DNA of 64,000 nt, taken from positions 1 to 64,000 of the forward strand of contig CATLBQ010000006.1 in assembly GCA_949879765.1 (NCBI GenBank), read 5' to 3'. The position numbers and the translations under genes were made by a program. The notes beneath the pieces are model-generated. The model was not told the origin of the DNA and searched no databases. It worked only from the letters and a program-made list of their open reading frames with translations. The DNA is from an uncultured Bacilli bacterium. Its GTDB lineage: Bacteria > Bacillota_I > Bacilli_A > ML615J-28 > CAG-313. The stretch's first letter is position 1. Every line of letters starts with the position of its first letter. This document shows, piece by piece, positions 41,113-50,293 of this stretch.

Positions 41113-42546
41113 ATGCCAGAATTGCCAGAAGTAGAAACTGTCCGAAGAACACTTGCGTATCAAATTCTCGGAAAAACGATAACGGATGTTGCAGTATACT
41201 ATGCACCAATGATTGAAAATATTGAGCAAAATCAGTTTATTGAAAAATTAAAACATGAAACGTTTCGAAAAATAGAAAGATATGGAAAATATTTACTATT
41301 TATTTTGGATCATTACACATTGATATCCCATTTGAGAATGGAAGGAAAATACTTTTTAAAATCGATAGATGAACCTAGAAATAAACATGAACACGTTGTA
41401 TTTACCCTAGATAATCAAATTAGTTTTAGATATCATGATACACGTAAGTTTGGTAAAATGGCTTTACTTGCGTCAACAAATTTAATCGAAGTCATGCAAT
41501 ATCCGCCACTTGCGAAACTAGCCAAGGAAGCCACTGATCCTGGTTTTACCAAAGAAGAATTGTATGCACGCCTTCAACATACACAAGTAGCAATCAAAAC
41601 AGCATTACTGAATCAAGAGGTGATTTGTGGTATGGGAAATATTTATGTGGATGAAGTATTGTTTTTAAGTAAAATTCATCCAGAAACCATATCCACTTGC
41701 TTAACAATAGAAGATGCTTCACATATTTTAGAAAATGCTCACTTGGTTTTGGCAAAAGCAATTCAAGCAGGTGGAACAACAATTCGCAGTTATACAAGTA
41801 GTTTAGGGGTAACAGGATTATTCCAATTAGAATTACTGGTACATCAACAGGAAAAAAATCCTTGTTCAATTTGTCAAACAACAATCCAAAAAATCAAAGT
41901 GGGTGGAAGGGGGACATATTATTGTCCTCTTTGTCAGATAAAAAAAAGGCCCAAAATCATTGGTATTACGGGATCGATTGCAACGGGCAAGACAACAGTA
42001 ACGCAGTATCTACGAACCCTTGGCTATAAAGTCATTGATGCAGATGAAATTGTAGCAGAACATAAAGCAATAGGTAGGGCAATTTATAATGTATTAACTG
42101 GTGAGTATGGTAGGAAAATACTGCTTGATAATGGAGAAATAGATGATAGACAATTGGCTAAACTTATTTTTGAAAATGAAGAAAATAGACTGAAAATCAA
42201 TCAAATGGTTCATCCGATTGTGCAGCAAAAAGCTCTTCAAAGCATTTATCGAATGACTGATTCTTTTGTATTCTTGAGTGTTCCATTATTGTTTGAGGCA
42301 GGATTTGATGCACTATGTGATCAAATTGTAGTTGTTTATGCAGAAGATGAAATCCAACTTGAACGACTGATGAAGCGCAACCAGTTATCGAAAGAAGAAG
42401 CCAAGCAACGGATTCAAACACAACTATCTCAACAAGAAAAATGTCAAAAGGCAGACTATATCATTGATAATTCAAGAGATTTGTGTTATACTATAGAACA
42501 AATAAACGAAATGATAAAAGAGGTGAAACAACATTATGGCCATTAG
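41113..42546 (+). CDS. MutM-CoaE fusion: formamidopyrimidine-DNA glycosylase plus dephospho-CoA kinase
   Basis: One 477-residue frame encodes two normally separate enzymes. Residues 1-276 are MutM, which removes 8-oxoguanine: catalytic Pro2-Glu3 in MPELPEVETVRRTL, HDTRKFGK, and a zinc finger CSIC...CPLC. From Lys281 starts CoaE, which makes CoA from dephospho-CoA: GITGSIATGKTT (Walker A), DADEI and SVPLLFEAGFD. No stop, start or RBS lies at the joint. The order polA-mutM-coaE is conserved in Bacilli, where the genes are separate, so the fusion is unusual. It is followed by a gene overlapping it by 11 bases. Confidence 0.9.
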   Translation: MPELPEVETVRRTLAYQILGKTITDVAVYYAPMIENIEQNQFIEKLKHETFRKIERYGKYLLFILDHYTLISHLRMEGKYFLKSIDEPRNKHEHVVFTLDNQISFRYHDTRKFGKMALLASTNLIEVMQYPPLAKLAKEATDPGFTKEELYARLQHTQVAIKTALLNQEVICGMGNIYVDEVLFLSKIHPETISTCLTIEDASHILENAHLVLAKAIQAGGTTIRSYTSSLGVTGLFQLELLVHQQEKNPCSICQTTIQKIKVGGRGTYYCPLCQIKKRPKIIGITGSIATGKTTVTQYLRTLGYKVIDADEIVAEHKAIGRAIYNVLTGEYGRKILLDNGEIDDRQLAKLIFENEENRLKINQMVHPIVQQKALQSIYRMTDSFVFLSVPLLFEAGFDALCDQIVVVYAEDEIQLERLMKRNQLSKEEAKQRIQTQLSQQEKCQKADYIIDNSRDLCYTIEQINEMIKEVKQHYGH

Positions 42547-42907
42547 TGATATGTTTAGAAATAATTTTGAGACGTCTAGTATAAGTAGTAACCCTAAATT
42601 AAGAACAAGGTATTATGGAAATGATTTGCAAACCACGCAACTGCGCGTAACAAATGTACTTAAAAATGCAGGTTTTCAAATGATTCATGTCGATAATTAT
42701 TATCATGAACTTTTATTTGAAGGGAAAAAAAAGCAAGTCATTGTCACTTTATCTGAAATGGGGTTATATGAAACTGGGGTGTTATTGAAGGTGAATACAC
42801 ATTATTTTCTTCCCTTAGGAAGAGGAATCCAATTGATTCAATCGATTTATGATGCCATAGATAAGGTATTAACTTTAAAAAGTAAGGGATATCATGATGA
42901 ACAATAA
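42536..42907 (+). CDS. Small conserved-looking protein of unknown function
   Basis: The 123-residue product has no signal peptide or motif I recognise. It lies in the Bacilli cluster position between coaE and dnaB, where Bacillus has nrdR; it lacks the NrdR zinc finger and ATP-cone. It overlaps the fusion gene by 11 bases and the dnaB gene by 14 bases, so it is translated in a coupled array. ATG 42536 follows GAGGTG. It could link to replication, but that is only position. Confidence 0.7.
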   Translation: MAISDMFRNNFETSSISSNPKLRTRYYGNDLQTTQLRVTNVLKNAGFQMIHVDNYYHELLFEGKKKQVIVTLSEMGLYETGVLLKVNTHYFLPLGRGIQLIQSIYDAIDKVLTLKSKGYHDEQ

Positions 42908-44198
42908 TTATCCATTATCACATTTAAGTGATTTTGAAGTGATGATAGTTGCCCCATTATCAAATTATGATCAGAAAATATTGTTACAACTCTATATGCC
43001 AATAGTAGGGGATAAGGTAATTTCGTTATATCAAGCTTTATATTCTTTAGTTGCAGAGGGGTGTAATGAATCAAACATCGAACAACATGAAAAGATCGTT
43101 CGTTTGATGCATCTACGTTCTATTGAACGATTTTCAGATATTCGCAATAAACTAGAAGCGATTGGACTAATGGATACGTATTATAGTGACAATTTATATG
43201 TTTATGTGATGAAAAAACCATTAGATGGTATTGCTTTTTTTGAAAATGTAGAATTAGCCACTTTACTAGAATATCAAATTGGTTATGAGGCTTACTTTAA
43301 AACATATTGTGAATTTGTCATGAGAAAATTGGATTTGAGTAAGTTTGAATGTATCAATCATCCCTTTGATGATGTATTTGAACTAGAGTTGTCTGATCGT
43401 ATTTTTGTTTCACAACAACTATTTACAGGGAAGAATAATGGAATTACGCTTTCAGATAAGGCATTTGATTATGCCTATTTTAGCGTTTTGCTGAGTGCTC
43501 ATGATGTAATCAAACCAGAAGTATTAACAGATCAACAATTTATTGATACCATTACAAGATACAGTTTTTTGTATCAACTTTCCCCTGATGAAATGAAAGA
43601 TGTAGTGATTTTATCCTGTAATGAGAAAAAAGAGGTCGATTTAAAAGAAATTGCAACTTATGCCAAAAAGGCATATGAAAAAAAAGGAAAGAAGTTAGGG
43701 GTTATTCCCAAAACAACAATTCATCCTGCCGCAGGAGAAAATGCGAAACTCATTCAGTTTTTAGAATCGGCTAGTCCTAATGAGTTTGTAAAACAAAAAA
43801 CAGGGATTGCATTAACTGCTTCAGAAATTGATATGTTTGATCAATTATTAAAAGATACAGGCATGGGTATTGGGGTATTGAATGTGATGATTGGTTATGT
43901 GCTAGAAGGTTTGGAAGGTCAAATCCCTAGTTATAATTATTTTTTAAAAATCATTCATACTTGGAAAAGAGCAAAGGTGAAATCTACTTTAGATGCTATT
44001 CACTATATCCAGAAAAAGCCCACTTCATCAGGTTATAAAGGAAAGCCAACAAAAGGTGTGCCTGTTTGGTATGAAGATTATCAAAAAGGTATTTTAGAAA
44101 CAAAGCCAGCTGAGACACTTGCACCAACAACAAGTCAACTAGACGAATTAGATGACTTCTTTAATCCGAATAAAAAAGAGGAGAATAAAAATGAATAA
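42894..44198 (+). CDS. dnaB: Replication initiation and membrane attachment protein DnaB
   Basis: This is the DnaB of Gram-positive bacteria, a helicase-loader component with DnaD and DnaI, not the helicase. The 434-residue protein has an N-terminal winged helix region and a C-terminal DnaB/DnaD-like domain (about residues 300-375, with VLNVMIGYVLE and PSYNYFLKII). It overlaps the upstream small gene and runs to the dnaI start at 44191, an 8-base overlap. Two tandem ATGs at 42894 and 42897 are both possible starts. Confidence 0.88.
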   Translation: MMNNNYPLSHLSDFEVMIVAPLSNYDQKILLQLYMPIVGDKVISLYQALYSLVAEGCNESNIEQHEKIVRLMHLRSIERFSDIRNKLEAIGLMDTYYSDNLYVYVMKKPLDGIAFFENVELATLLEYQIGYEAYFKTYCEFVMRKLDLSKFECINHPFDDVFELELSDRIFVSQQLFTGKNNGITLSDKAFDYAYFSVLLSAHDVIKPEVLTDQQFIDTITRYSFLYQLSPDEMKDVVILSCNEKKEVDLKEIATYAKKAYEKKGKKLGVIPKTTIHPAAGENAKLIQFLESASPNEFVKQKTGIALTASEIDMFDQLLKDTGMGIGVLNVMIGYVLEGLEGQIPSYNYFLKIIHTWKRAKVKSTLDAIHYIQKKPTSSGYKGKPTKGVPVWYEDYQKGILETKPAETLAPTTSQLDELDDFFNPNKKEENKNE

Positions 44199-45057
44199 TA
44201 GTCGCAATACATTGTTACAAAAAGTACTAAAAGATGATACCATTCGACAAATGGTCAATCAAAATAAACTCAGTTTAGAGGAAGTAGATAAAGATTTAAA
44301 TGTTTTATTGGCCTATATGCTCAAGAAGGAAAAATGTCATCATTGCCAATCTTTATCACAATGTACACAAAATAGTCGTGGCTATCAACCAGAGATTAGT
44401 TATAATGCGATTCATTTTGAATTAAATTATGTTCCTTGTGCTTATCAACAGATTCGTCAAAACGAGCAATTGAAAGAAAATCATTTGATTTTATTGTCTT
44501 GTTCTTTTCAAATGTTCAATTTTGACCAAATTTATATTAACGAAAAACGGAAAAAAGTATTGGCATCCATCAAAACATGTATCAGTAAATATGAGCAAAA
44601 TGAACCAGTAAAAGGAATCTTTCTTCATGGTACATATGGGTGTGGGAAAACCTATTTATTAGCGTATTTAGCAAAACGATTTTCTGAAGCTGGTCATCAA
44701 GTTATCTTTGCTTATTACCCTGATTTGGTTCGTTCTATTAAAAGTGCCATTGGAAGTGGTGATTTAGAAAACTTTATTGAAGAGTTAAAACATGTTGAAA
44801 TTTTAATTTTAGATGATTTTGGTGGAGAAACAAGTAGCAGTTTCATCCGTGATGAAGTTTTAGGTGCCATTCTTCAAGAAAGAATGACAAAAAAATCACT
44901 CACCTTTATGAGCTCTAATTTGGATGCAGCATTGTTACTTGAACATCTAAAAGAAGGAAGTAAAGATGTAGATGTACTCAAGGCCGCTAGAATATATGAA
45001 CGCATTCGTACTTTAATGGAATTCATTGAATTGAATGATCAAAATTATCGAGACTAA
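44191..45057 (+). CDS. dnaI: Primosomal protein DnaI (helicase loader)
   Basis: DnaI is an AAA+ ATPase that loads the replicative helicase. The 288-residue protein has an N-terminal zinc-binding region (CHHCQSLSQC), Walker A GTYGCGKTY (about residue 152) and Walker B LILDDFGGE. ATG 44191 is chosen because GAGGAG precedes it; an upstream in-frame start would extend into dnaB. It is the last gene of the polA-dnaI cluster. No clear terminator was seen before the next promoter. Confidence 0.94.
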   Translation: MNNSRNTLLQKVLKDDTIRQMVNQNKLSLEEVDKDLNVLLAYMLKKEKCHHCQSLSQCTQNSRGYQPEISYNAIHFELNYVPCAYQQIRQNEQLKENHLILLSCSFQMFNFDQIYINEKRKKVLASIKTCISKYEQNEPVKGIFLHGTYGCGKTYLLAYLAKRFSEAGHQVIFAYYPDLVRSIKSAIGSGDLENFIEELKHVEILILDDFGGETSSSFIRDEVLGAILQERMTKKSLTFMSSNLDAALLLEHLKEGSKDVDVLKAARIYERIRTLMEFIELNDQNYRD

Positions 45058-45078
45058 AAGAAGAAATGAAAAAAGGTA

Positions 45079-45107
45079 TTGAAAAAAAATATTTCTAGTA
45101 GTATAAT
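45079..45107 (+). promoter_or_regulatory. Promoter of the large lipoprotein
   Basis: TTGAAA (45079-45084), 17 bp, TATAAT (45102-45107). Confidence 0.7.
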
Positions 45108-45139
45108 AAAGTGCAAATTAAAAATAGAAAGGAAAGATT

Positions 45140-47632
45140 ATGAAGAAAAGATATTTTATTTTGTGTATCGCAATGACATTGGGACTTTTTTTGGTATCTT
45201 GTCAAAAGAAGGTCAAGGTCACATTCGGTAGTGAAGGTGGAACCGCTGTTTCAGCTGTTGAGACGAAAAAAGGTACCACTATTCAAGCACCAGCTAGTCC
45301 AACTCGTGAAGGATATGTTTTTTTGTACTGGACTTTAAATGGTGAAAAATTTGATTTTTCGACAAAAATCAATGATAACATAACGCTACTTGCCAAGTGG
45401 CAAGATGAATCTGTTCTTCCAGCAATGCCTACACCAACGCATGTTAGGGTAGAAGAAGGCATAGTAAAATGGGATGCGGTTGAAAATGCAGGAGGATATG
45501 TGGTATATGTAGATGGCGTTTCTCATACAGTGAGTACCAACCAATATCCTTTAGGAAATGTCGAAAGTGCAACAATCTCTGTTGTAACGTTACCTAAAAC
45601 GACTGAGTATAAGAAGTCTGTTGCATCAGAAGAGATCCATTATGTTATGGGGCCATCTGAAGCAGAAGTTATGGCTTGTATGGCAGCATTTGGTTTAGAT
45701 GAAACAAGAGTAAACGATGCCACTGTACTTGCGTATGCTTTGAAAAAATATGGTCTAACTATCCAAGAAGTACAAACTATGATGAATGCTGGGGAAGAAG
45801 GAATTCTTCAAGTTTTAGAAAGCAAAAAATTAAATGCTTACCTTGCCTTTGGTCTAATCTACCTGGATATGAATATGCGTTATCAAATCACCAGCAATCA
45901 AGCTGGATTAGAAATGGATTTGACCGAAGCAGAAAAACAAAGTATGCAACAATTGTTTGATACCCTTGTTCAAAGTGGAGCATACACTTCGACTGTTTCA
46001 TCTGTATTTGATGATGATTTATTTATGAATCTGGTTGCACCAAATCTCCTCTTTTCTTTTAGTACTGGCAATGTGTCTTTTAATCCTATTTTGACTTTAG
46101 CATCACAAGCAACTTCAGGTATGATGCCTTATCAAATGAGAAGAAATGGCGAAACAATCACCTTTATAAGTGAAATATTTGAAAAAACATATAGCCTTGA
46201 TTTAGATGAAATTGAAGGTCTGTTGTATGCGGCACTTGGTATGGATGATTATAATACGCTATATTTGTTCTATCAAAAACAACAATCGGTAATTGCTCAA
46301 ATTGCTTATGAAAAAGCCCTAAATGCCCTTGAAGAAAAAGATGGCGCATTAGATGCATATTTGGAACAACATTTAGAAGCCCTAACTACTTTTGTAAGTA
46401 AAAGTTATACCAAGTCAAAAACATTGTTTATGGCTGTTCCTCAATTGGTTGGTTTAGTTCAACAATTGCCAAATATAACGGATAGTACAGAATTTTTAGC
46501 TACACTCAATCAAATTTTAATTTTGAAAAATCAAATGGTTGATGTTGTTAAATCTATTTTGCCTACAGAAACAGAACTGGTTGTCCTCAATGATTTATTC
46601 AATGTCTTCCCTTATGAGGCACTATTCATCAGTATGAATCCAACTCTTTCTAGAATGATGGAAGATATTTCTTTGGAAATGACAAAAGAGGATGTAGCAG
46701 CTATTGTGGATGTCCTTGATTTTATCAAAAAAATTGATAACAAACATTATGATTTGATGGCAATGATTCAATATTTTGTTTTTGGCGATGCAACCAAAGA
46801 AGATGTGGCAATGGCAGAAGTAGGTAAGTTCATGCAGGATTTATCTGTTTTGATATTGGGAAATATTCAAATGAATGGAGGACAAATTGACGCTTATTTG
46901 GATGCGATTCTTGATAAATTAAATACACTACCTATGGATGTTCCGTCTGCTTTTAGCCTATTTTTTGGATTTGAGTTAGATAAAACGGTATTAAAAGAAT
47001 TAGTAGATGAAGTTGTAGTATTGATGAGAACTTTCTCTAAGGTAGAAGTAGATGAGGCATTTATGATTGCCTTTATCACCAATATTATCAATGGAAATAC
47101 ACCAAGTACAGAAGAAATGATGTATGTATTAGAAATTGTATCTCCGGTTCTATTTGATTATATTGATGCATATTATATTGCAACACACGAAAAATATATT
47201 AAGGGAGCTTTGTTCAGCCTAACTTATGGCAATCTTCCTGAAGGTATAACAGTAGATCAAATCTATCAAACCATTTTTGAACATTTTGATGGATTTAAAG
47301 CATATGTACGCTTGCTATTACAAAATCAAATGATTCTATCTAGTGGTGCTACTGATGGAGAAAAAATTTGTTTAGAAAACTATTTGGCCTTTGTTCAAAA
47401 CACCAAGGCAGTAGAAGATGTTAAAGCCGTTTTAGAAATGGTATCCGCATTACAAGGTGTAGATGTAAATGAAAATGACGGATACATATTCTTAAACAAT
47501 CAGCCTGCACAACAAATTCAAGATGCCCTAAATATCTTGGCAAAAGAAACCCCTACGGATGAAGAATTGATGCAATTAGAAACATTACTTCTTTTATTGT
47601 CAATTCGAGAGTATACACCAGGAATAGAATAA
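45140..47632 (+). CDS. Large lipoprotein with one InlB-like repeat and long helical region
   Basis: The 830-residue protein has a lipoprotein signal with LVSC (Cys21). One InlB B-type repeat (about residues 27-88; REGYVFLYWTLNG then NITLLAKW) is followed by a Fn3-like segment (about 95-150). The remaining ~670 residues are predicted helical, without recognised motif. The helical part has recurrent hydrophobic heptad-like patterns. It stands alone between dnaI and thrS with its own promoter. Its surface role is unknown; the InlB and Fn3 parts suggest adhesion or a stalk. Confidence 0.75.
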   Translation: MKKRYFILCIAMTLGLFLVSCQKKVKVTFGSEGGTAVSAVETKKGTTIQAPASPTREGYVFLYWTLNGEKFDFSTKINDNITLLAKWQDESVLPAMPTPTHVRVEEGIVKWDAVENAGGYVVYVDGVSHTVSTNQYPLGNVESATISVVTLPKTTEYKKSVASEEIHYVMGPSEAEVMACMAAFGLDETRVNDATVLAYALKKYGLTIQEVQTMMNAGEEGILQVLESKKLNAYLAFGLIYLDMNMRYQITSNQAGLEMDLTEAEKQSMQQLFDTLVQSGAYTSTVSSVFDDDLFMNLVAPNLLFSFSTGNVSFNPILTLASQATSGMMPYQMRRNGETITFISEIFEKTYSLDLDEIEGLLYAALGMDDYNTLYLFYQKQQSVIAQIAYEKALNALEEKDGALDAYLEQHLEALTTFVSKSYTKSKTLFMAVPQLVGLVQQLPNITDSTEFLATLNQILILKNQMVDVVKSILPTETELVVLNDLFNVFPYEALFISMNPTLSRMMEDISLEMTKEDVAAIVDVLDFIKKIDNKHYDLMAMIQYFVFGDATKEDVAMAEVGKFMQDLSVLILGNIQMNGGQIDAYLDAILDKLNTLPMDVPSAFSLFFGFELDKTVLKELVDEVVVLMRTFSKVEVDEAFMIAFITNIINGNTPSTEEMMYVLEIVSPVLFDYIDAYYIATHEKYIKGALFSLTYGNLPEGITVDQIYQTIFEHFDGFKAYVRLLLQNQMILSSGATDGEKICLENYLAFVQNTKAVEDVKAVLEMVSALQGVDVNENDGYIFLNNQPAQQIQDALNILAKETPTDEELMQLETLLLLLSIREYTPGIE

Positions 47633-47669
47633 AGTATTCATTTTTACTGAAAAAAATAATATGTTATGG

Positions 47670-47675
47670 TATAAT
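47670..47675 (+). promoter_or_regulatory. Extended -10 promoter of the thrS T-box leader
   Basis: TATAAT at 47670-47675 with TGG directly before it. The -35 is unclear. Confidence 0.55.
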
Positions 47676-47684
47676 ATAAAATAG

Positions 47685-47963
47685 TTAAAATGATATAAAG
47701 ACAAAGAACAGGATACGATAGTTAGAACCGAATTGATGAGTGAGGTTGGATAGTGGAAACAACTCAATGACGCCTAATTGTTACTCCCTGGGAGTTGCTG
47801 CTAGAAATAACAGACGTTGTTTTCCCGCGTTAAGGGAGGAAAGTTGCAAAGAGAGAAATCTTTGAACTAAGGTGGTACCGCGCGAAGCAATTCAAAAGCC
47901 GTTGCTTTTTCGTCCTTAGAAAAACGTGTATATAGGCACGTTCTTCTAAGGCTTTTATTTTTT
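47685..47963 (+). promoter_or_regulatory. T-box riboswitch upstream of thrS
   Basis: The T-box motif AAGGTGGTACCGCG is at 47869-47882. A long Stem I region precedes it. A terminator with stem CCTTAGAA/TTCTAAGG (47914-47921 with 47944-47951) and T run follows. The antiterminator pairs CTAAGG (47867-47872) with CCTTAG (47914-47919). Uncharged tRNA(Thr) should stabilise the antiterminator. An ACG triplet at 47770-47772 in the 3' side of Stem I is a candidate specifier for Thr, but that is uncertain. Confidence 0.92.
47914..47963 (+). terminator. T-box terminator hairpin
   Basis: An 8-bp lower stem plus ACGTG/CACGT inner stem, then CTTTTATTTTTT. Confidence 0.85.
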
Positions 47964-47981
47964 AGAAAAGGAGAAAATAAA

Positions 47982-49895
47982 ATGATTCAAATTACATTTC
48001 CAGATTTATCTGTTAAAGCATTTGAAGAAGGAGTTACTCCCCTTCAAATAGCTAGTGGCATTTCAAGTGGACTTGCCAAAAAGTGTGTGATTGCTCGATT
48101 CAATGATCAATTGGTTGATGTATCGAAACCACTCTATGAGGATGGAAAAATTGAGTTGATTACGGATGTATCTAATGGATATGAAGACCTGTTTAACCAT
48201 TCTTGTGCCCATTTATTGGCTGAGGCTATCAAAGCATTGTATCCACAAGCTAGGTTTGGTGTAGGGCCAGCTATCGAAGAAGGCTTTTACTATGACATGG
48301 ATTTAGGTGATATTCAATTGACAGAAGAAGATTTGCCTAAAATTGAAAAGAAAATGCAAGCCTTGGTGGCCGCAGGTGAGACCATTACCCGTTATGAAGT
48401 TTCTAAAGCTCAAGCGTTGTCTTTGTTCCAAGAAGATATCTATAAAACTGAAATTATTCAAGAACTTGAAAATGACGCTGTAATTACCATTTATGAACAA
48501 GGTAATTTCCGAGATTTGTGTAGAGGACCTCATGTATCGAGCACGAAATGGTTAAAACATTTTAAATTATTGAGTATTAGTGGCGCTTATTGGCGAGGAG
48601 ATGCATCCAAAGCCCAGCTACAAAGAATATATGGCACTTGTTTTGCAAGTGAGGAAGCTTTGAAACAACATTTGCACAACCTTGAAGAAAGAAAAAAACG
48701 CGATCATCGTAAATTGGGAAAAGAGCTTGATTTGTTTATGATCAGTGAATATGGTCCAGGACTTCCTTTCTGGTTACCGAATGGGTATATTTTACGTAGA
48801 ACACTAGAAGATTTTTGGATTCAACTTCATCGTGAAAAAGGTTATTCTGTCATCAATACACCGATTATGTTGAACCGTGAATTATGGGAAACATCGGGAC
48901 ATTGGGACCATTACAAAGAGGATATGTTTACCATTGATGTAGAAGATGGTACTTATGCCATTAAACCTATGAATTGTCCAGGAGCGATTTTGGTATATAA
49001 CAATGGTCTCCATTCGTATAAAGAATTACCACTTCGTTATGCGGAATTAGGAAATGTTCATCGTTATGAGGCAAGTGGAGCCTTAAATGGCTTATTTAGG
49101 GTTAGAGGATTTACTCAAGATGATGCACATACATTCCTTCGTGAAGATCAAATCGGAGAAGAAGTGGCAAAGATTATTTCATTATATGACGAAGTATATT
49201 CTGTATTTGGTTTAAATTATGCAATTGAATTATCTACTCGACCAGAAGATAATTTTATTGGTACAGTTGAAGTATGGGATGAGGCAGAAAAAGCCTTAAA
49301 AGAAGCTTGTCTTGCAACAGGGCATGCATTTAAAATTAACCCTGGAGATGGTGCTTTTTATGGTCCTAAATTAGATTTCAAATTGAGAGATTCAATGAAC
49401 CGAATTTGGCAATGTGGTACAGTGCAACTAGATATGCAACTACCTGGCCGTTTCAATTGCAAATATATTGCGGAAGACGGATCAAAACAAACACCAGTAA
49501 TGATTCACCGGGCTTGTTTTGGTTCATTAGAGAGATTTATTGGTATTATTACAGAACATTTTGCTGGCGCATTTCCACTTTGGCTTGCGCCAAGACAAAT
49601 GGTGATTATTCCAGTTAACGTAGAAGCACATGGTGCATATGCAAAAGAAATTGAAACGCTATTGCAACAAGCAGGTATCCGCGTTTCTATTGATGCACGT
49701 GATGAAAAAATGAATTATAAAATTAGAGAAGCTCAAATGAAAAAGATTCCATATACGCTTGTATTAGGAAATCAAGAACAAGAAAATCGTACGATTACAT
49801 ATCGTCATCATGGTTCAAATGAATCGTTTACAATGGGATTGAATGATTTTATTGAGATGATCATCACTGAAATCAAGACTTTAGGAAAAGAATGA
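47982..49895 (+). CDS. thrS: Threonyl-tRNA synthetase
   Basis: ThrRS charges tRNA(Thr). The 637-residue protein has an N-terminal TGS domain (residues 1-62), an editing domain with HSCAHLLAEAI and FRDLCRGPHV, the class II catalytic core (MNCPGAILVYNN with zinc-binding Cys; GLFRVRGFTQDDAH) and a C-terminal anticodon domain (PVNVEAHG onward). The length is normal. ATG 47982 follows AAAAGGAG. It is controlled by the T-box. Confidence 0.98.
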   Translation: MIQITFPDLSVKAFEEGVTPLQIASGISSGLAKKCVIARFNDQLVDVSKPLYEDGKIELITDVSNGYEDLFNHSCAHLLAEAIKALYPQARFGVGPAIEEGFYYDMDLGDIQLTEEDLPKIEKKMQALVAAGETITRYEVSKAQALSLFQEDIYKTEIIQELENDAVITIYEQGNFRDLCRGPHVSSTKWLKHFKLLSISGAYWRGDASKAQLQRIYGTCFASEEALKQHLHNLEERKKRDHRKLGKELDLFMISEYGPGLPFWLPNGYILRRTLEDFWIQLHREKGYSVINTPIMLNRELWETSGHWDHYKEDMFTIDVEDGTYAIKPMNCPGAILVYNNGLHSYKELPLRYAELGNVHRYEASGALNGLFRVRGFTQDDAHTFLREDQIGEEVAKIISLYDEVYSVFGLNYAIELSTRPEDNFIGTVEVWDEAEKALKEACLATGHAFKINPGDGAFYGPKLDFKLRDSMNRIWQCGTVQLDMQLPGRFNCKYIAEDGSKQTPVMIHRACFGSLERFIGIITEHFAGAFPLWLAPRQMVIIPVNVEAHGAYAKEIETLLQQAGIRVSIDARDEKMNYKIREAQMKKIPYTLVLGNQEQENRTITYRHHGSNESFTMGLNDFIEMIITEIKTLGKE

Positions 49896-49944
49896 TTTAG
49901 AAAATAGGCTATTTTTATTGGCAAATTTAGTGTCACAAAACAAC

Positions 49945-49978
49945 AAAAACGTCTCACTTTTTTGAGACGTTTTTCCTT
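49945..49978 (+). terminator. Intrinsic terminator after thrS
   Basis: A perfect 12-bp stem (49945-49956 with 49963-49974), 6-base loop, T run. Confidence 0.85.
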
Positions 49979-49979
49979 T

Positions 49980-49989
49980 ACAAATTTGT
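49980..49989. repeat. ACAAATTTGT palindrome, copy 1
   Basis: First of three exact 10-bp palindromes in 302 bases (others at 50219-50228 and 50272-50281). It follows the thrS terminator. Confidence 0.6.
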
Positions 49990-50210
49990 GTCGTTTATGG
50001 TATTATAATATGGTAAATTTGCTTGTGATTTAGATTTTTGCTATGCATTGGACCCCCTTGTTTGATGTAAATTGTTGGATATTTGGATGAAGTAAAATGA
50101 TCCTTTTTTCCTTTTTTAAATGAACAAAAAGCAAAAAAAAGAGACATGTTTATCGAAACAAATTGTAGGATTTTGTGAGAATGTATAGACTCATCCAAGT
50201 TTATTTTTTG
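49990..50210. other. AT-rich intergenic stretch without a supported gene
   Basis: There is a possible promoter (TATAAT at 50004-50009, TATGG upstream). A weak hairpin GGAT/ATCC near 50095-50103 is followed by T6-CC-T6. No protein with a ribosome binding site is seen. A minus-strand reading frame (49995-50264) lacks coding character. Confidence 0.4.
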
Positions 50211-50217
50211 TTTTTTA

Positions 50218-50229
50218 GACAAATTTGTC
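50218..50229. repeat. GACAAATTTGTC palindrome, copy 2
   Basis: A perfect 12-bp palindrome, with flanking T5/A5 that extends the symmetry except for one mismatch. It lies 30 bases upstream of the -35 of the next promoter. Confidence 0.6.
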
Positions 50230-50258
50230 AAAAAATGCGTAACAAAAGTGTCAATTAC

Positions 50259-50287
50259 TTGCATAAATAGGACAAATTTGTTATAAT
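50259..50287 (+). promoter_or_regulatory. Promoter of the rod-shaped RNA with operator in spacer
   Basis: TTGCAT (50259-50264), 17 bp, TATAAT (50282-50287) with extended TG-T. The third ACAAATTTGT palindrome (50272-50281) fills the spacer, the classic position of a repressor site. Confidence 0.75.
50272..50281. repeat. ACAAATTTGT palindrome, copy 3, inside the promoter
   Basis: Lies between -35 and -10 of the RNA promoter; repressor binding here would block polymerase. Confidence 0.65.
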
Positions 50288-50293
50288 GTTGTT

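Noticed and set aside
41938-41953. Possible frameshift in an A7 run at the MutM-CoaE joint
   Set aside because: Adding or removing one A does not create a stop plus a start codon with ribosome binding site, so the fused frame is the simplest reading.
49995-50264. Minus-strand 89-codon frame in the intergenic stretch
   Set aside because: No ribosome binding site, odd composition, and it runs over a promoter and palindromes of the plus strand.
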